Source: SXOA01 sp051004015 (lineage in GTDB: Bacteria > Planctomycetota > Planctomycetia > Pirellulales > Pirellulaceae). Taken from it: a DNA stretch of 64,000 nt. The notes beneath the pieces are model-generated. The model ran no database searches and was not told where the DNA came from. It saw nothing but the letters and a program-made list of their open reading frames with translations. Location: NCBI GenBank assembly GCA_051004015.1, contig JBPCKT010000150.1, positions 62,001-126,000 on the forward strand, read 5' to 3'. A program made the translations under genes and the position numbers. How positions within the stretch are numbered: the stretch's first letter is position 1; the number at the start of each line of letters is the position of its first letter. Positions 8,518 through 15,255 of the stretch are shown piece after piece.

Positions 8518-8520
8518 GAA

Positions 8521-8856
8521 TTACGAATCGACGTCCTCAAACTCCGTCGGCGAATCACTGGAGTTGGGGGATGTAGTGCGGTCGCAGTCGGTATAGACCA
8601 TCGCGTCGTCGGTGAACGTGCTGCCGGCGACCGAGAAGGTGCCACCGCCGAAGGTGAACACCAGGGCGGGGTAGGAGTAGCTCTGGTCCATCGCTCCGGC
8701 GGCCTGGGCGATGTCGCCGAGCTCGTCGATGATGGCGTCGCGGGCGGCCGAGAGGCCGGAAACGATGCCGAGCGTGAGGAGCGTGAGGAGGAGAGTCCAC
8801 TCGAAGGAGAGAACGCCGTCATCCTCGGTCCAAATCTGCGAAATCAAGCGTTGCAT
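8521..8856 (-). CDS. Flp-like class III prepilin, array member 2 (111 aa)
   Basis: The sequence starts 'MQRLISQIWTEDDGVLSFEW', followed by the helix 'TLLLTLLTLGIVSGLSAARD'. The predicted processing site is G|VLSFE. The variable part 'YSYPALVFTFGGGTFSVAGS' is unlike the other members. It is followed by the shared 'FTDDAMVYTDCDR' and the tail FEDVDS. I took the internal ATG at 8856 as start because it aligns with its paralogues; an upstream ATG would add 22 residues with no counterpart. It lies after a repeat-bearing gap. Confidence 0.85.
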   Translation of the reverse strand: MQRLISQIWTEDDGVLSFEWTLLLTLLTLGIVSGLSAARDAIIDELGDIAQAAGAMDQSYSYPALVFTFGGGTFSVAGSTFTDDAMVYTDCDRTTSPNSSDSPTEFEDVDS

Positions 8857-8979
8857 GGCAAAAAATCCGCGTGTGAGGATTCTGCCGGCAATATCAGCCG
8901 GCGCATCGGAGGTGAAAATCAAACTGGTGCTTTCTCACGATGCGCCCGTGTTCAACCGTCAAGCATCAAACCATCGCGC

Positions 8980-9315
8980 TTAGGAATCGATATCGTCGAT
9001 GGGACCGACGTTCTGGCCGGCCAAAGTGATGTCCCGATCGCAGTCCGTGTAGAGCAGGGCATCCGTAAACGCGCTGTCCGATGACGAGGTTGCGTCGACC
9101 GTATGCACGTCCACATTCAGCGGAAAGCTGATCGTGTACGACTGGTCGACCGCCAACATCATCTGGGCCACGTCGCCGAGCTCGTCGATGATTCCATCCC
9201 GGACCGCCGCGACGCCGCTGACGATGCCAATGACCAGGAGGGTCAGGAGCAGTGTCCATTCAAAGGACAGCACGCCGTCTTCCTCGGTCCAGAGATTCTT
9301 CAGGCTTGATTTCAT
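8980..9315 (-). CDS. Flp-like class III prepilin, array member 3 (111 aa)
   Basis: The sequence starts 'MKSSLKNLWTEEDGVLSFEW'. It has the G|VLSFE processing signature, the helix 'TLLLTLLVIGIVSG', then 'VDQSYTISFPLNVDVHTVDA', 'FTDALLYTDCDR' and the tail DDIDS. The 'PLNVDVHTVD' stretch is shared with members 5, 6 and 7, which puts these four in one subgroup. It is likely an extracellular pilus subunit or pilus-surface protein, exported and processed by the adjacent peptidase. Confidence 0.87.
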   Translation of the reverse strand: MKSSLKNLWTEEDGVLSFEWTLLLTLLVIGIVSGVAAVRDGIIDELGDVAQMMLAVDQSYTISFPLNVDVHTVDATSSSDSAFTDALLYTDCDRDITLAGQNVGPIDDIDS

Positions 9316-9366
9316 CGTAGTTCCCCGAAAGTTAATTACTAGCTTGGCTGTGTTGAGTACTGAAAA

Positions 9367-9726
9367 TTAGCTGTCGATGTCGTCCACAGGGCCAATATTC
9401 TGGCCGCCGAGGAAGATGTCCCGGTCACAATCGGTGTAAATCATGGCATCCGTGAAGCTCGAGTCGCTGCCGCCACCCATGTGCTCAGCAGGCGCCGGTC
9501 CCACGCCATCGGGATCGACAGTAATTGCCAGCGGCTGGCTGATGATGTAGGAGCCGTCGACGGAGAGCATGGCCTGGGCGACATCTCCGAGCTCGTCAAT
9601 AATGCCGTCGCGTGCGGCGGCGACGCCGGAGACGATGCCGATGGTAAGCAGCGTGAGAAGCATGGTCCATTCGAAGGACAACACACCGTCATCCTCACGC
9701 CAGGCTTGTACAACAAGTCGTGTCAT
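9367..9726 (-). CDS. Flp-like class III prepilin, array member 4 (119 aa)
   Basis: The start 'MTRLVVQAWREDDGVLSFEW' is aligned with the paralogues at the ATG at 9726 (a longer frame extends upstream). Processing site and helix are as in the others. The variable region is longest here and contains 'DPDGVGPAPAEHMGGGSD', a Gly/Pro-rich insert. It ends with 'FTDAMIYTDCDRDIFLGGQN' and DDIDS. The C-terminal third is closest to member 3 ('GGQNIGPVDDIDS' against 'AGQNVGPIDDIDS'), so these two are probably sister copies. Confidence 0.86.
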   Translation of the reverse strand: MTRLVVQAWREDDGVLSFEWTMLLTLLTIGIVSGVAAARDGIIDELGDVAQAMLSVDGSYIISQPLAITVDPDGVGPAPAEHMGGGSDSSFTDAMIYTDCDRDIFLGGQNIGPVDDIDS

Positions 9727-9763
9727 CTTCAAGTGCCTCTTGCGAGAATTTGTTCCCTGCAGG

Positions 9764-10093
9764 TTACGAATCAACGTCAGTCAAAGGACCAATCTGCTGC
9801 GGAGCGAGCAATTCGCGGTCGCAGTCGGTGTAAATCAGCGCGTCGGTGAACGAGCTGTCGCTGGAGCTGCTGGGGTCCACGGTGTGAACATCCACGTTCA
9901 GCGGGAAATCAATCGTGAACGACTGATCCAGAGCGACCATCGCCTGGGCCGCGTCACCGAATTCATCGATGATGCCGTCCCGGGCGGCTGATAAGCCCGA
10001 CACAATCCCGATTGTCAGGAGGGTGACGAGGAGCGTCCACTCAAAGGACAGTACGCCGTCCTCCTCCCGCCACATGTTCATGCAAATCCGCAT
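9764..10093 (-). CDS. Flp-like class III prepilin, array member 5 (109 aa)
   Basis: The sequence starts 'MRICMNMWREEDGVLSFEW', followed by 'TLLVTLLTIGIVSGLSAARD', 'DQSFTIDFPLNVDVHTVD', 'SSFTDALIYTDCDRELLAPQ' and the tail TDVDS. An in-frame reading continues far upstream but has no paralogue support, so I use the ATG at 10093. The Cys in 'TDC' is the only cysteine outside the leader in most members. Confidence 0.87.
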   Translation of the reverse strand: MRICMNMWREEDGVLSFEWTLLVTLLTIGIVSGLSAARDGIIDEFGDAAQAMVALDQSFTIDFPLNVDVHTVDPSSSSDSSFTDALIYTDCDRELLAPQQIGPLTDVDS

Positions 10094-10203
10094 TTCAAAG
10101 CCCTTTATCCAAGATTTCGGTGTACGGTTTGAGTCGCCTTTCAAGGAGTCGCTCCACTGCGCCCCGCTCCAGGGGAGGGAATCCCGGAACCGCAACCGGT
10201 CCA

Positions 10204-10230
10204 CCCGGCCGGTTTCCCGGCCGGGCGAAC
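10204..10230. terminator. GC-rich hairpin downstream of prepilin gene 6
   Basis: The inverted repeat CCCGGCC ... GGCCGGG lies about 30-55 bases past the stop of prepilin gene 6 on the minus strand. There is no T-run, so this is a possible terminator or mRNA 3' stabiliser only. Confidence 0.35.
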
Positions 10231-10260
10231 TCGCTTGCTTAGCACAAGGCCAATCGACGA

Positions 10261-10596
10261 TTACGACTCGATGTCCAGGACAGCCTGCGGAAGCTGACCA
10301 ATCGGCAGAGACGTGCGGTCGCAGTCCGTATAGGTCAGAGCATCCGTGAACGAGCTGTCGCTGGCGCTGGTGGCGTCCACGGTGTGGACGTCGATATTCA
10401 GCGGGAAGTCGATCGTGTAGGACTGATCGAGAGCCAGCATGGCCTGGGCAACGTCGCCCAGTTCGTCGATGATCGCATCGCGGGCGGCGCTGAGGCCGGA
10501 GACGATGCCGATCGTGAGCAGGGTCACGAGGAGGACCCATTCGAAGGAGAGGACGCCGTCCTCTTCCTTCCACATACGAGACAGAACCATTTTCAT
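10261..10596 (-). CDS. Flp-like class III prepilin, array member 6 (111 aa)
   Basis: The sequence starts 'MKMVLSRMWKEEDGVLSFEW', followed by 'VLLVTLLTIGIVSGLSAARD', 'DQSYTIDFPLNIDVHTVDA', 'SSFTDALTYTDCDRTSLPIG' and the tail LDIES. It is preceded by an AAGGAG Shine-Dalgarno in a leader ('tggtacaaggag') that is identical to the one before member 7. This indicates that the two arose by duplication including the 5' region. Confidence 0.88.
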   Translation of the reverse strand: MKMVLSRMWKEEDGVLSFEWVLLVTLLTIGIVSGLSAARDAIIDELGDVAQAMLALDQSYTIDFPLNIDVHTVDATSASDSSFTDALTYTDCDRTSLPIGQLPQAVLDIES

Positions 10597-11016
10597 CCCA
10601 AACTCCTTGTACCAGTAAGCGAAGACACGTGTGGGGAACCCAACACAGGGTTTTCCCCGGCCGGTCGCGCGAAGTGCCCACGGCGCCGACTTTCTTGAGG
10701 TGGGCCTATTGCACGGGCCGTGCCGCGAAAGAGGGGAATTCCTAAAGAAGAGCTAAGAGGGGCTGCAAGTATTGCAGCGGCAATGCTTTGGGAGATTTGC
10801 AGCGCGAGAAGCGCGCGGAGAGAGCACAGCCGGGGCGCAAGGGAGGCTTAACATCCCCTGCGCGGTGCGGTGTGCAGGGGGTTTCAGGGATGAAACGTGA
10901 GGCGAATCCCCAAAGACACCCGGCGCCCGCCTTGCGGCCGACGACGCCGAGTGGTCCGCGGGAGTTTGGAAACCTGGCGATTTTGCCCCATTTTTCCGGG
11001 GGCAAAGGCTACTGGA
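10597..11016. other. 420-base gap between prepilin genes 6 and 7
   Basis: No convincing gene is present. The part next to prepilin 6 holds its Shine-Dalgarno leader. Around 10850-10890 a nested inverted repeat (CATCCCCTGC ... GCAGGGG ... GGGATG) could fold into a hairpin. It may hold a promoter for genes 6 to 1, but no clear -35/-10 pair stands out. Confidence 0.5.
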
Positions 11017-11352
11017 TCACGAATCCACGTCCAGCACGAACTGCGGAATCTGGCCGATGGGGGCCGAGGTTCGGCCGCAGTCGGTGTAGATCAGGGCGTC
11101 CGTGAACGAGCTGTCGCTGGCGCTGGTGTTATCCACGGTGTGAACGTCGATATTCAGCGGGAAATCAATCGTGTAGGACTGATCGAGCGAGAGCATGGCC
11201 TGGGCCACGTCCCCGAACTCGTCAATGATGGCGTCGCGGGCGGCGGAAAGGCCGGCCACGATGCCGATGGTGAGCAGCGTCACCAGAAGGATCCACTCGA
11301 AGGAGAGGACGCCGTCGTCTTCCCTCCACATGCGCGCAAACATTTTCTTCAT
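11017..11352 (-). CDS. Flp-like class III prepilin, array member 7 (111 aa)
   Basis: This is the first gene of the array in transcription order. It starts 'MKKMFARMWREDDGVLSFEW', then 'ILLVTLLTIGIVAGLSAARD', 'DQSYTIDFPLNIDVHTVDN', 'SSFTDALIYTDCGRTSAPIG' and the tail LDVDS. The usual 'TDCDR' is 'TDCGR' here. An AAGGAG Shine-Dalgarno lies 7 bases before the ATG at 11352, which decides the start over longer in-frame readings. It is very similar to member 6 over the whole length. Confidence 0.88.
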   Translation of the reverse strand: MKKMFARMWREDDGVLSFEWILLVTLLTIGIVAGLSAARDAIIDEFGDVAQAMLSLDQSYTIDFPLNIDVHTVDNTSASDSSFTDALIYTDCGRTSAPIGQIPQFVLDVDS

Positions 11353-11695
11353 ACCACAGCTCCTTGTACCAGATGTTAAACGGAAAACAGGGAGCGACTC
11401 CCGCTGGAATCGCCTCTGCCCGAGTGTGCCGCTCAGGCAGATTGACGGAGTGCTCACTAAGCACGTCGCGCGCCGAACAATCGTTACAAGCGGATTCAAA
11501 CGCTTGGCAGAAGTCGTTAAACAAGATGTCGCCAGTACTTACGGTCGAGCGAAGAAGTTGACAGGCTGTTTTTTGATTAGCGCGGGATGTTCAGCGGGGT
11601 TTACACGGTTGCTTGTGGGGCTTTACGAAATGTCAATAAGCTGACCGAAGACCCTCACCCCGACCCTCTCCCAAAGGGAGAGGGGGTAGCCGGCG
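11353..11695. other. 343-base gap upstream of the prepilin array
   Basis: There is no supported gene. It should contain the promoter of the prepilin array on the minus strand, but I see no strong consensus. The right end holds the GGGAGAGGG hairpin described separately. Confidence 0.5.
11651..11686. repeat. CCCTCACCCCGACCCTCTCCC repeat with a perfect hairpin
   Basis: CCCTCTCCC (11664-11672), loop AAA, GGGAGAGGG (11676-11684) is a perfect 9-bp stem. It sits just past the stop of the P-loop gene. This 'accctctcccaaagggagag' type sequence is a widespread intergenic repeat in bacteria and may also act as a transcription end. Confidence 0.65.
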
Positions 11696-12298
11696 CTAGC
11701 CTTCGCGTGCGTCCGCCTGTCGCTGTTGGTAAACATCGTAAAGGGAAAAGAGCATCTCCCGCAGGTTAGCGCCGTGGGCAGCGAACGCGGCGGCGATGTC
11801 GTCGCCGGTCAGGGATTGAACCTGGTCGCTTTTGAGCAACTGGGCCACGATTTCGCGGGCGAGTGCGAGCGTGGGCTGCGTGCCGAAGAGCGGGGGAAGC
11901 CCCATCGGCTGATGGGCGGTGATGAGCAGGCCGGCCTGGCGCGCCTTAACCCAGCTTTGCAGCCGCCGCTTGCTCCACCAGGAAAGTTGTTCGTAGCCGT
12001 CGATAACGACCTGAGTCTCGGCGTTCCAGGCTGCTACGTCGGACTTGGAGATGGGAAGCGTCCGGTCCCCCTGATGGAGTCCGTAGAGCACCACACGCCT
12101 CCCCGTCGCTTCCAGCAGCGGCAATAGCTCCGCCAAGAGCGACGACTTGCCACTGCCGTGCGGGCCGACGATCTCCCCCCACCAGTCGTTGTTCCGCAGC
12201 AAATCCAGCGTGCCGACGGCACTTTGCCCCGGCGGAAACAGGTAGCCGATGGCTCCTGGGCGGGTGAACCGAGTGGCGAAGGGGTTGGAGGAGGACAT
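11696..12298 (-). CDS. Small P-loop ATPase of unknown role (200 aa)
   Basis: Walker A GPHGSGKS is at 45-52 and a Walker B-like 'TQVVIDGYE' at about 95-103. A hydrophobic strand 'AGLLITAHQP' (sensor-like) and a helical C-terminus follow. The layout resembles small AAA/ABC-like ATPases that handle DNA or assemble membrane proteins, but I recognise no specific family. The ATG at 12298 aligns with the start of a sensible protein; the ORF extends 15 residues further. It stands between the prepilin array and the divergent toxin-antitoxin genes, so it could be unrelated to either. Confidence 0.7.
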   Translation of the reverse strand: MSSSNPFATRFTRPGAIGYLFPPGQSAVGTLDLLRNNDWWGEIVGPHGSGKSSLLAELLPLLEATGRRVVLYGLHQGDRTLPISKSDVAAWNAETQVVIDGYEQLSWWSKRRLQSWVKARQAGLLITAHQPMGLPPLFGTQPTLALAREIVAQLLKSDQVQSLTGDDIAAAFAAHGANLREMLFSLYDVYQQRQADAREG

Positions 12299-12426
12299 GA
12301 AGATTTCGACTGGCCGTGAGTGCGAGCAGGGCGCTCCTCGCATTCTACGAATCTCCTGAGGTGAAAGGGCTGGAAAATGGATTAGAATGGAAGTAGGGAT
12401 TTGAAGCTCGTTCCGAAGGTGCTGTC

Positions 12427-12663
12427 ATGGGCCAATTAGTGATCTCTGGGCTCGACCCGCAAGTGTTATCCGTCTTGGGAGTTCGGGCCGCGTCGCATGG
12501 CAGAACAGTCGAGGCGGAAGCCCGGCAGATTCTGACGGAAGCGATCGGCACTCCTTCCGGCAGCGCCTGGGCCGGCGTTGACGCAATTCGCGAGCGACTG
12601 GCAGCTTCCAACCGCAGTTTTGGCGACAGCGTGGAGCTCCTGCGCGAGGATCGCGGTCGATGA
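12427..12663 (+). CDS. FitA/VapB-type ribbon-helix-helix antitoxin (78 aa)
   Basis: 'QLVISGLDPQVLSVLGVRAA' followed by 'SHGRTVEAEARQILTEAI' is the FitA/StbC-like ribbon-helix-helix pattern: a DNA-binding strand, then helices with 'GRTVEAEARQIL'. The C-terminal half should wrap the toxin. Its stop overlaps the ATG of the toxin gene by four bases (12660-12663), the classical VapBC arrangement, and the pair is probably autorepressed. Confidence 0.88.
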   Translation: MGQLVISGLDPQVLSVLGVRAASHGRTVEAEARQILTEAIGTPSGSAWAGVDAIRERLAASNRSFGDSVELLREDRGR

Positions 12664-13082
12664 GCCTGTTCGTGGTAGATGCAAGCGTTGCCATCAAGTG
12701 GTTTGTGCCGGAAATACTTTCGCCGGAAGCCATGGCTTTTCGCAAGTCCGGGCACGATTTCCACGCGCCAAATTTTTTTGACGTAGAAATCACCAACATC
12801 GCTTGGAAGAAGCTGCAGCGCGGCGAGTTGACTCGTCAGGATGCCGATGACATTGTCCAGCAATTGGCGATTCTTCCCGTGGCACGCCACTCGGAAACTC
12901 AGCTCTTGGCTCCCGCACTTGACCTGGCCGACAAGACGCAGCGAACCGTCTATGACTGCCTCTATCTTGCGTTAGCCCAACAGATCGGCGGAGTGATGAT
13001 AACGGCGGACCAGAAGTTGGCAAACGCCTTAGCCGCCACTCCTTTGGCGGCCTGCATTCAGTATTTGGGTGCGATGCCGTAG
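12660..13082 (+). CDS. vapC: PIN-domain ribonuclease toxin, VapC type (140 aa)
   Basis: The PIN-domain acidic residues are all present: D7 ('VVDAS'), E43 ('DVEITN'), D99 ('VYDCLYLAL') and D117 ('TADQKL'). It therefore probably binds Mg2+ and cleaves RNA when the antitoxin is lost. Length is normal. Coupled translation with the upstream antitoxin supports the pairing. It lies next to the phage head genes, a common setting for addiction modules. Confidence 0.92.
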   Translation: MSLFVVDASVAIKWFVPEILSPEAMAFRKSGHDFHAPNFFDVEITNIAWKKLQRGELTRQDADDIVQQLAILPVARHSETQLLAPALDLADKTQRTVYDCLYLALAQQIGGVMITADQKLANALAATPLAACIQYLGAMP

Positions 13083-13123
13083 TTTGTGCAGCACGAAAGC
13101 CGTTTCGTCTCAAGTAGGTTGAC

Positions 13124-14305
13124 CTAAGAGTCATTGGGCGCCGGCAGCCGGTCCGCCCTGGCTCCAAACTTCTTCGCGTAAATATCCACCAGGCTCTTGG
13201 GGCGGATGTCATAGCGGGGTTCCGTGGCGAAGTTGAGACGGGCGAGGGGGCGGAGGATGTCGCGGTCGACGCAGCGGATCAGCTCGGCCAGCTCCATGTG
13301 GCAGGCGCTGAGCGCGACGACGAACGGAATCCAGCGGCCGGAGAAACCGCTGCCGGAGGAGGAGGCCTGGATGATCTCCGGAGGGACTTCCAGAGCCTTC
13401 CAGATTTCCAGGTCCACGTCCTTCTTCCACATGAAGATGCTGGTGATGCCGGTCACTCCCTGCGGCGGCGAATAGTCGATGAGCTTGTGGCCGTCCTTGT
13501 CCCGGAGGAGCGGCAGCGTGAGGGCCCCGCCGGACATGCGGCTTTCGACGATGTCGCGGGCGATGTCTCGCCAGGCGACTTCCTTGCCGTCCACCGTCTG
13601 CACCTTGCGGTCGGGAGGATACCAAAAGATGTCCCCAATGTAGGCGTCCTTAATCATCCGCAGCCGCATGGTTTGCTTGACGCCGCTTTCCATCCATTTC
13701 TCGTACCAGGCGGGATAGGCCCGGGCGAGCAGGGCGCAGCCGTAAGGGTTGCCGCACTCGGCATCGAAAGTGGCGACGAGCGCGCGAGGGGCGAGAACCT
13801 GCGTTTCATGGCGGGGAGAACCATTCAAGTCGCTCGGCATATTATTGGTTTGCTTGAGCACGAATCCCACCGGCTCTTCACCACTGACCAGGAGACGGAC
13901 CGAACCAGCGGGACGGTCGAGAAGCTGTTGGAATTCGACGAGGCCGGCGAATTTTCCCCGGTCGGCCAGGCGGTAGACCACCTCGAACGGCTGGAAACCG
14001 AAGAGCTTGGCCCGCAAGAGCTGGTGGCCGGCCGTCCCCCAGATGCGGTCCCATTGCGCTTGAACAAAGCGAACCATATCGCTCTGCTCGCCGGTCACCT
14101 CCACCTCGGCCGACATGAGCAGGCCATTGCGTGCACCGAGGCCGATGCGGACCTGGGGATCGTACCGCATCATGTCCGCCACATGCAGATTGAACGGCGG
14201 CAGTCCCGCCAGGTCCATCGGCATGGGATCGACGCGGGTGGGTTTGGGAGTCGCTGTGGAAGAGCGGGGGAGGAAGGCGTCGCGGAGGCGGGAGAAGAAG
14301 GACAT
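13124..14305 (-). CDS. Phage portal-like protein, Mu gp29/DUF935 type (393 aa)
   Basis: The pattern resembles the Mu-like portal family (DUF935). There is an N-terminal 'MMRYDPQVRIGLGARNG' block (repeated binding and stepping of the capsid-vertex ring). 'LLRAKLFGFQPFEVVYR', 'GNPYGCALLARAYPAWYEKW' and a C-terminal 'LEVPPEIIQA' block follow. It would form the dodecameric vertex of a phage head. It is the last gene of a five-gene minus-strand head module. The gene is full length with no frameshift, which argues against rapid decay. No terminase is next to it. Confidence 0.72.
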   Translation of the reverse strand: MSFFSRLRDAFLPRSSTATPKPTRVDPMPMDLAGLPPFNLHVADMMRYDPQVRIGLGARNGLLMSAEVEVTGEQSDMVRFVQAQWDRIWGTAGHQLLRAKLFGFQPFEVVYRLADRGKFAGLVEFQQLLDRPAGSVRLLVSGEEPVGFVLKQTNNMPSDLNGSPRHETQVLAPRALVATFDAECGNPYGCALLARAYPAWYEKWMESGVKQTMRLRMIKDAYIGDIFWYPPDRKVQTVDGKEVAWRDIARDIVESRMSGGALTLPLLRDKDGHKLIDYSPPQGVTGITSIFMWKKDVDLEIWKALEVPPEIIQASSSGSGFSGRWIPFVVALSACHMELAELIRCVDRDILRPLARLNFATEPRYDIRPKSLVDIYAKKFGARADRLPAPNDS

Positions 14306-14373
14306 GGGATGGGCCTTTCAGGTGAGGGATGTTGGGGAAAAGTATTCTTGGCGGTGCGGAGGTTAGTGTTTTC

Positions 14374-14573
14374 AACGCAAAGGCGCGGAGGCGCGAAGGC
14401 GCAGAGAAGAAAGGCAAAGAGAGAGTGGATTTGGGACACGGAAAACGCGGAGGACACGGATTTGCAAGGAATCTGATTTCGACTTTGTCTGCCGTGTTCT
14501 CCGTGTCCCGAGACCTCATTTTCCTTTCTTCTCTTCTCCTCTCTGCGCCTTTGCGTCTTCGCGCCTTTGCGTT
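14374..14573. repeat. 200-base imperfect palindrome
   Basis: The left arm begins AACGCAAAGGCGCGGAGGCG (14374) and contains GCAGAGAAGAAAGG. The right arm (to 14573) carries the reverse complement of almost the same text. The centre repeats GGGACACGG...GACACGG against CCGTGTTCTCCGTGTCCC. The whole element could fold into one long hairpin. It occupies most of the gap between the portal gene and the DUF1320 gene. It has the look of a MITE or large REP-like element. Confidence 0.8.
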
Positions 14574-14590
14574 AAGTGGCAAGAACTCAT

Positions 14591-15055
14591 CTAAGGAGGT
14601 GAGCCGGTGCTGGTTTCATCGACGCGGAAGACTTTGTCACTGCCGCCGGTGAGGTCCACGGCGAAGTTGCTAACTGTGGGAATGTTTTCCACGCTCTCAT
14701 TCGCCTGCGGGACTTTCAATCGGCCCGCGGCGATATCGAAGAGGTCGCTCATCAGGCCGTCGTACTGCAATTGGAATGGCACTGGGGCGCTGCTGCCGCG
14801 GCGGATGGAAAGGAGGTAGGCGGCGATGGCGGCGTTCGCATCGCGGCACCAGGTGTTGGTGGCGAGGTCCGACAGGACGTAGCGCTCTTCGAGGTAGGCA
14901 TTCATCCGCTCGGCGGCCCGCTGGATAGCGCGAGTGATGTAGCCCTCTTCCGTGGCGGAGAGAGTGCCGCTCGTATCGTCGTCCACGCTCGCCAGGACTG
15001 CAGCGGCGGTCCAAAGAGCTTCGATATCGGCTTTGAGGCAGTAGGTTTGGGGCAT
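14591..15055 (-). CDS. Phage protein, Mu gp36-like/DUF1320 (154 aa)
   Basis: The start 'MPQTYCLKADIEALW' and the helical part 'EEGYITRAIQRAAERMNAYL' fit the DUF1320 (Mu gp36) family, thought to be head-tail connector or head-completion proteins. The 'AAIAAYLLSIRRG' block is typical of these DNA-packaging adaptor-like folds. It lies between the capsid and portal genes on the same strand, supporting a head role. Length is in the usual range. Confidence 0.75.
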   Translation of the reverse strand: MPQTYCLKADIEALWTAAAVLASVDDDTSGTLSATEEGYITRAIQRAAERMNAYLEERYVLSDLATNTWCRDANAAIAAYLLSIRRGSSAPVPFQLQYDGLMSDLFDIAAGRLKVPQANESVENIPTVSNFAVDLTGGSDKVFRVDETSTGSPP

Positions 15056-15091
15056 GGGAATTGGGGGGGCTAGAGGATGGAAGACGTATCA

Positions 15092-15189
15092 GGAAATTGA
15101 ATGACGAAACTCGAATGGCGAATGACGAGTGGAAGAGGAGCAGAATCGGATTCTGAATTCGCCATTCGGCATTCGAATTTCGTCATTTC
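15092..15189. repeat. ATTCGAATGGCGAATGACGAA-type inverted repeat
   Basis: The left arm (about 15092-15127) and the right arm (about 15155-15189) are reverse complements built from 'atgacgaa', 'tcgaatggcgaatgac'. A perfect small hairpin AGAATC-G-GATTCT lies between them. Related copies are at 59622-59651 and 62805-62840, so this is a dispersed family. Confidence 0.75.
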
Positions 15190-15255
15190 TGTTCGGTCCC
15201 GCCGTCTTGCGAACGGCTGGGACCTGTAACGATTGCTACTTGTTGTGGAAACCGG

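Noticed and set aside
9764..10681. 305-codon minus-strand frame running through prepilins 5 and 6
   Set aside because: Only its last 109 codons align with the prepilin family; the rest is out of frame relative to prepilin 6 and looks random.
8454..11686. The repeated blocks in the prepilin region as a possible CRISPR array
   Set aside because: The repeated units are coding (prepilin N-termini) about 350-500 bases apart, not 25-40-base repeats with unique spacers.
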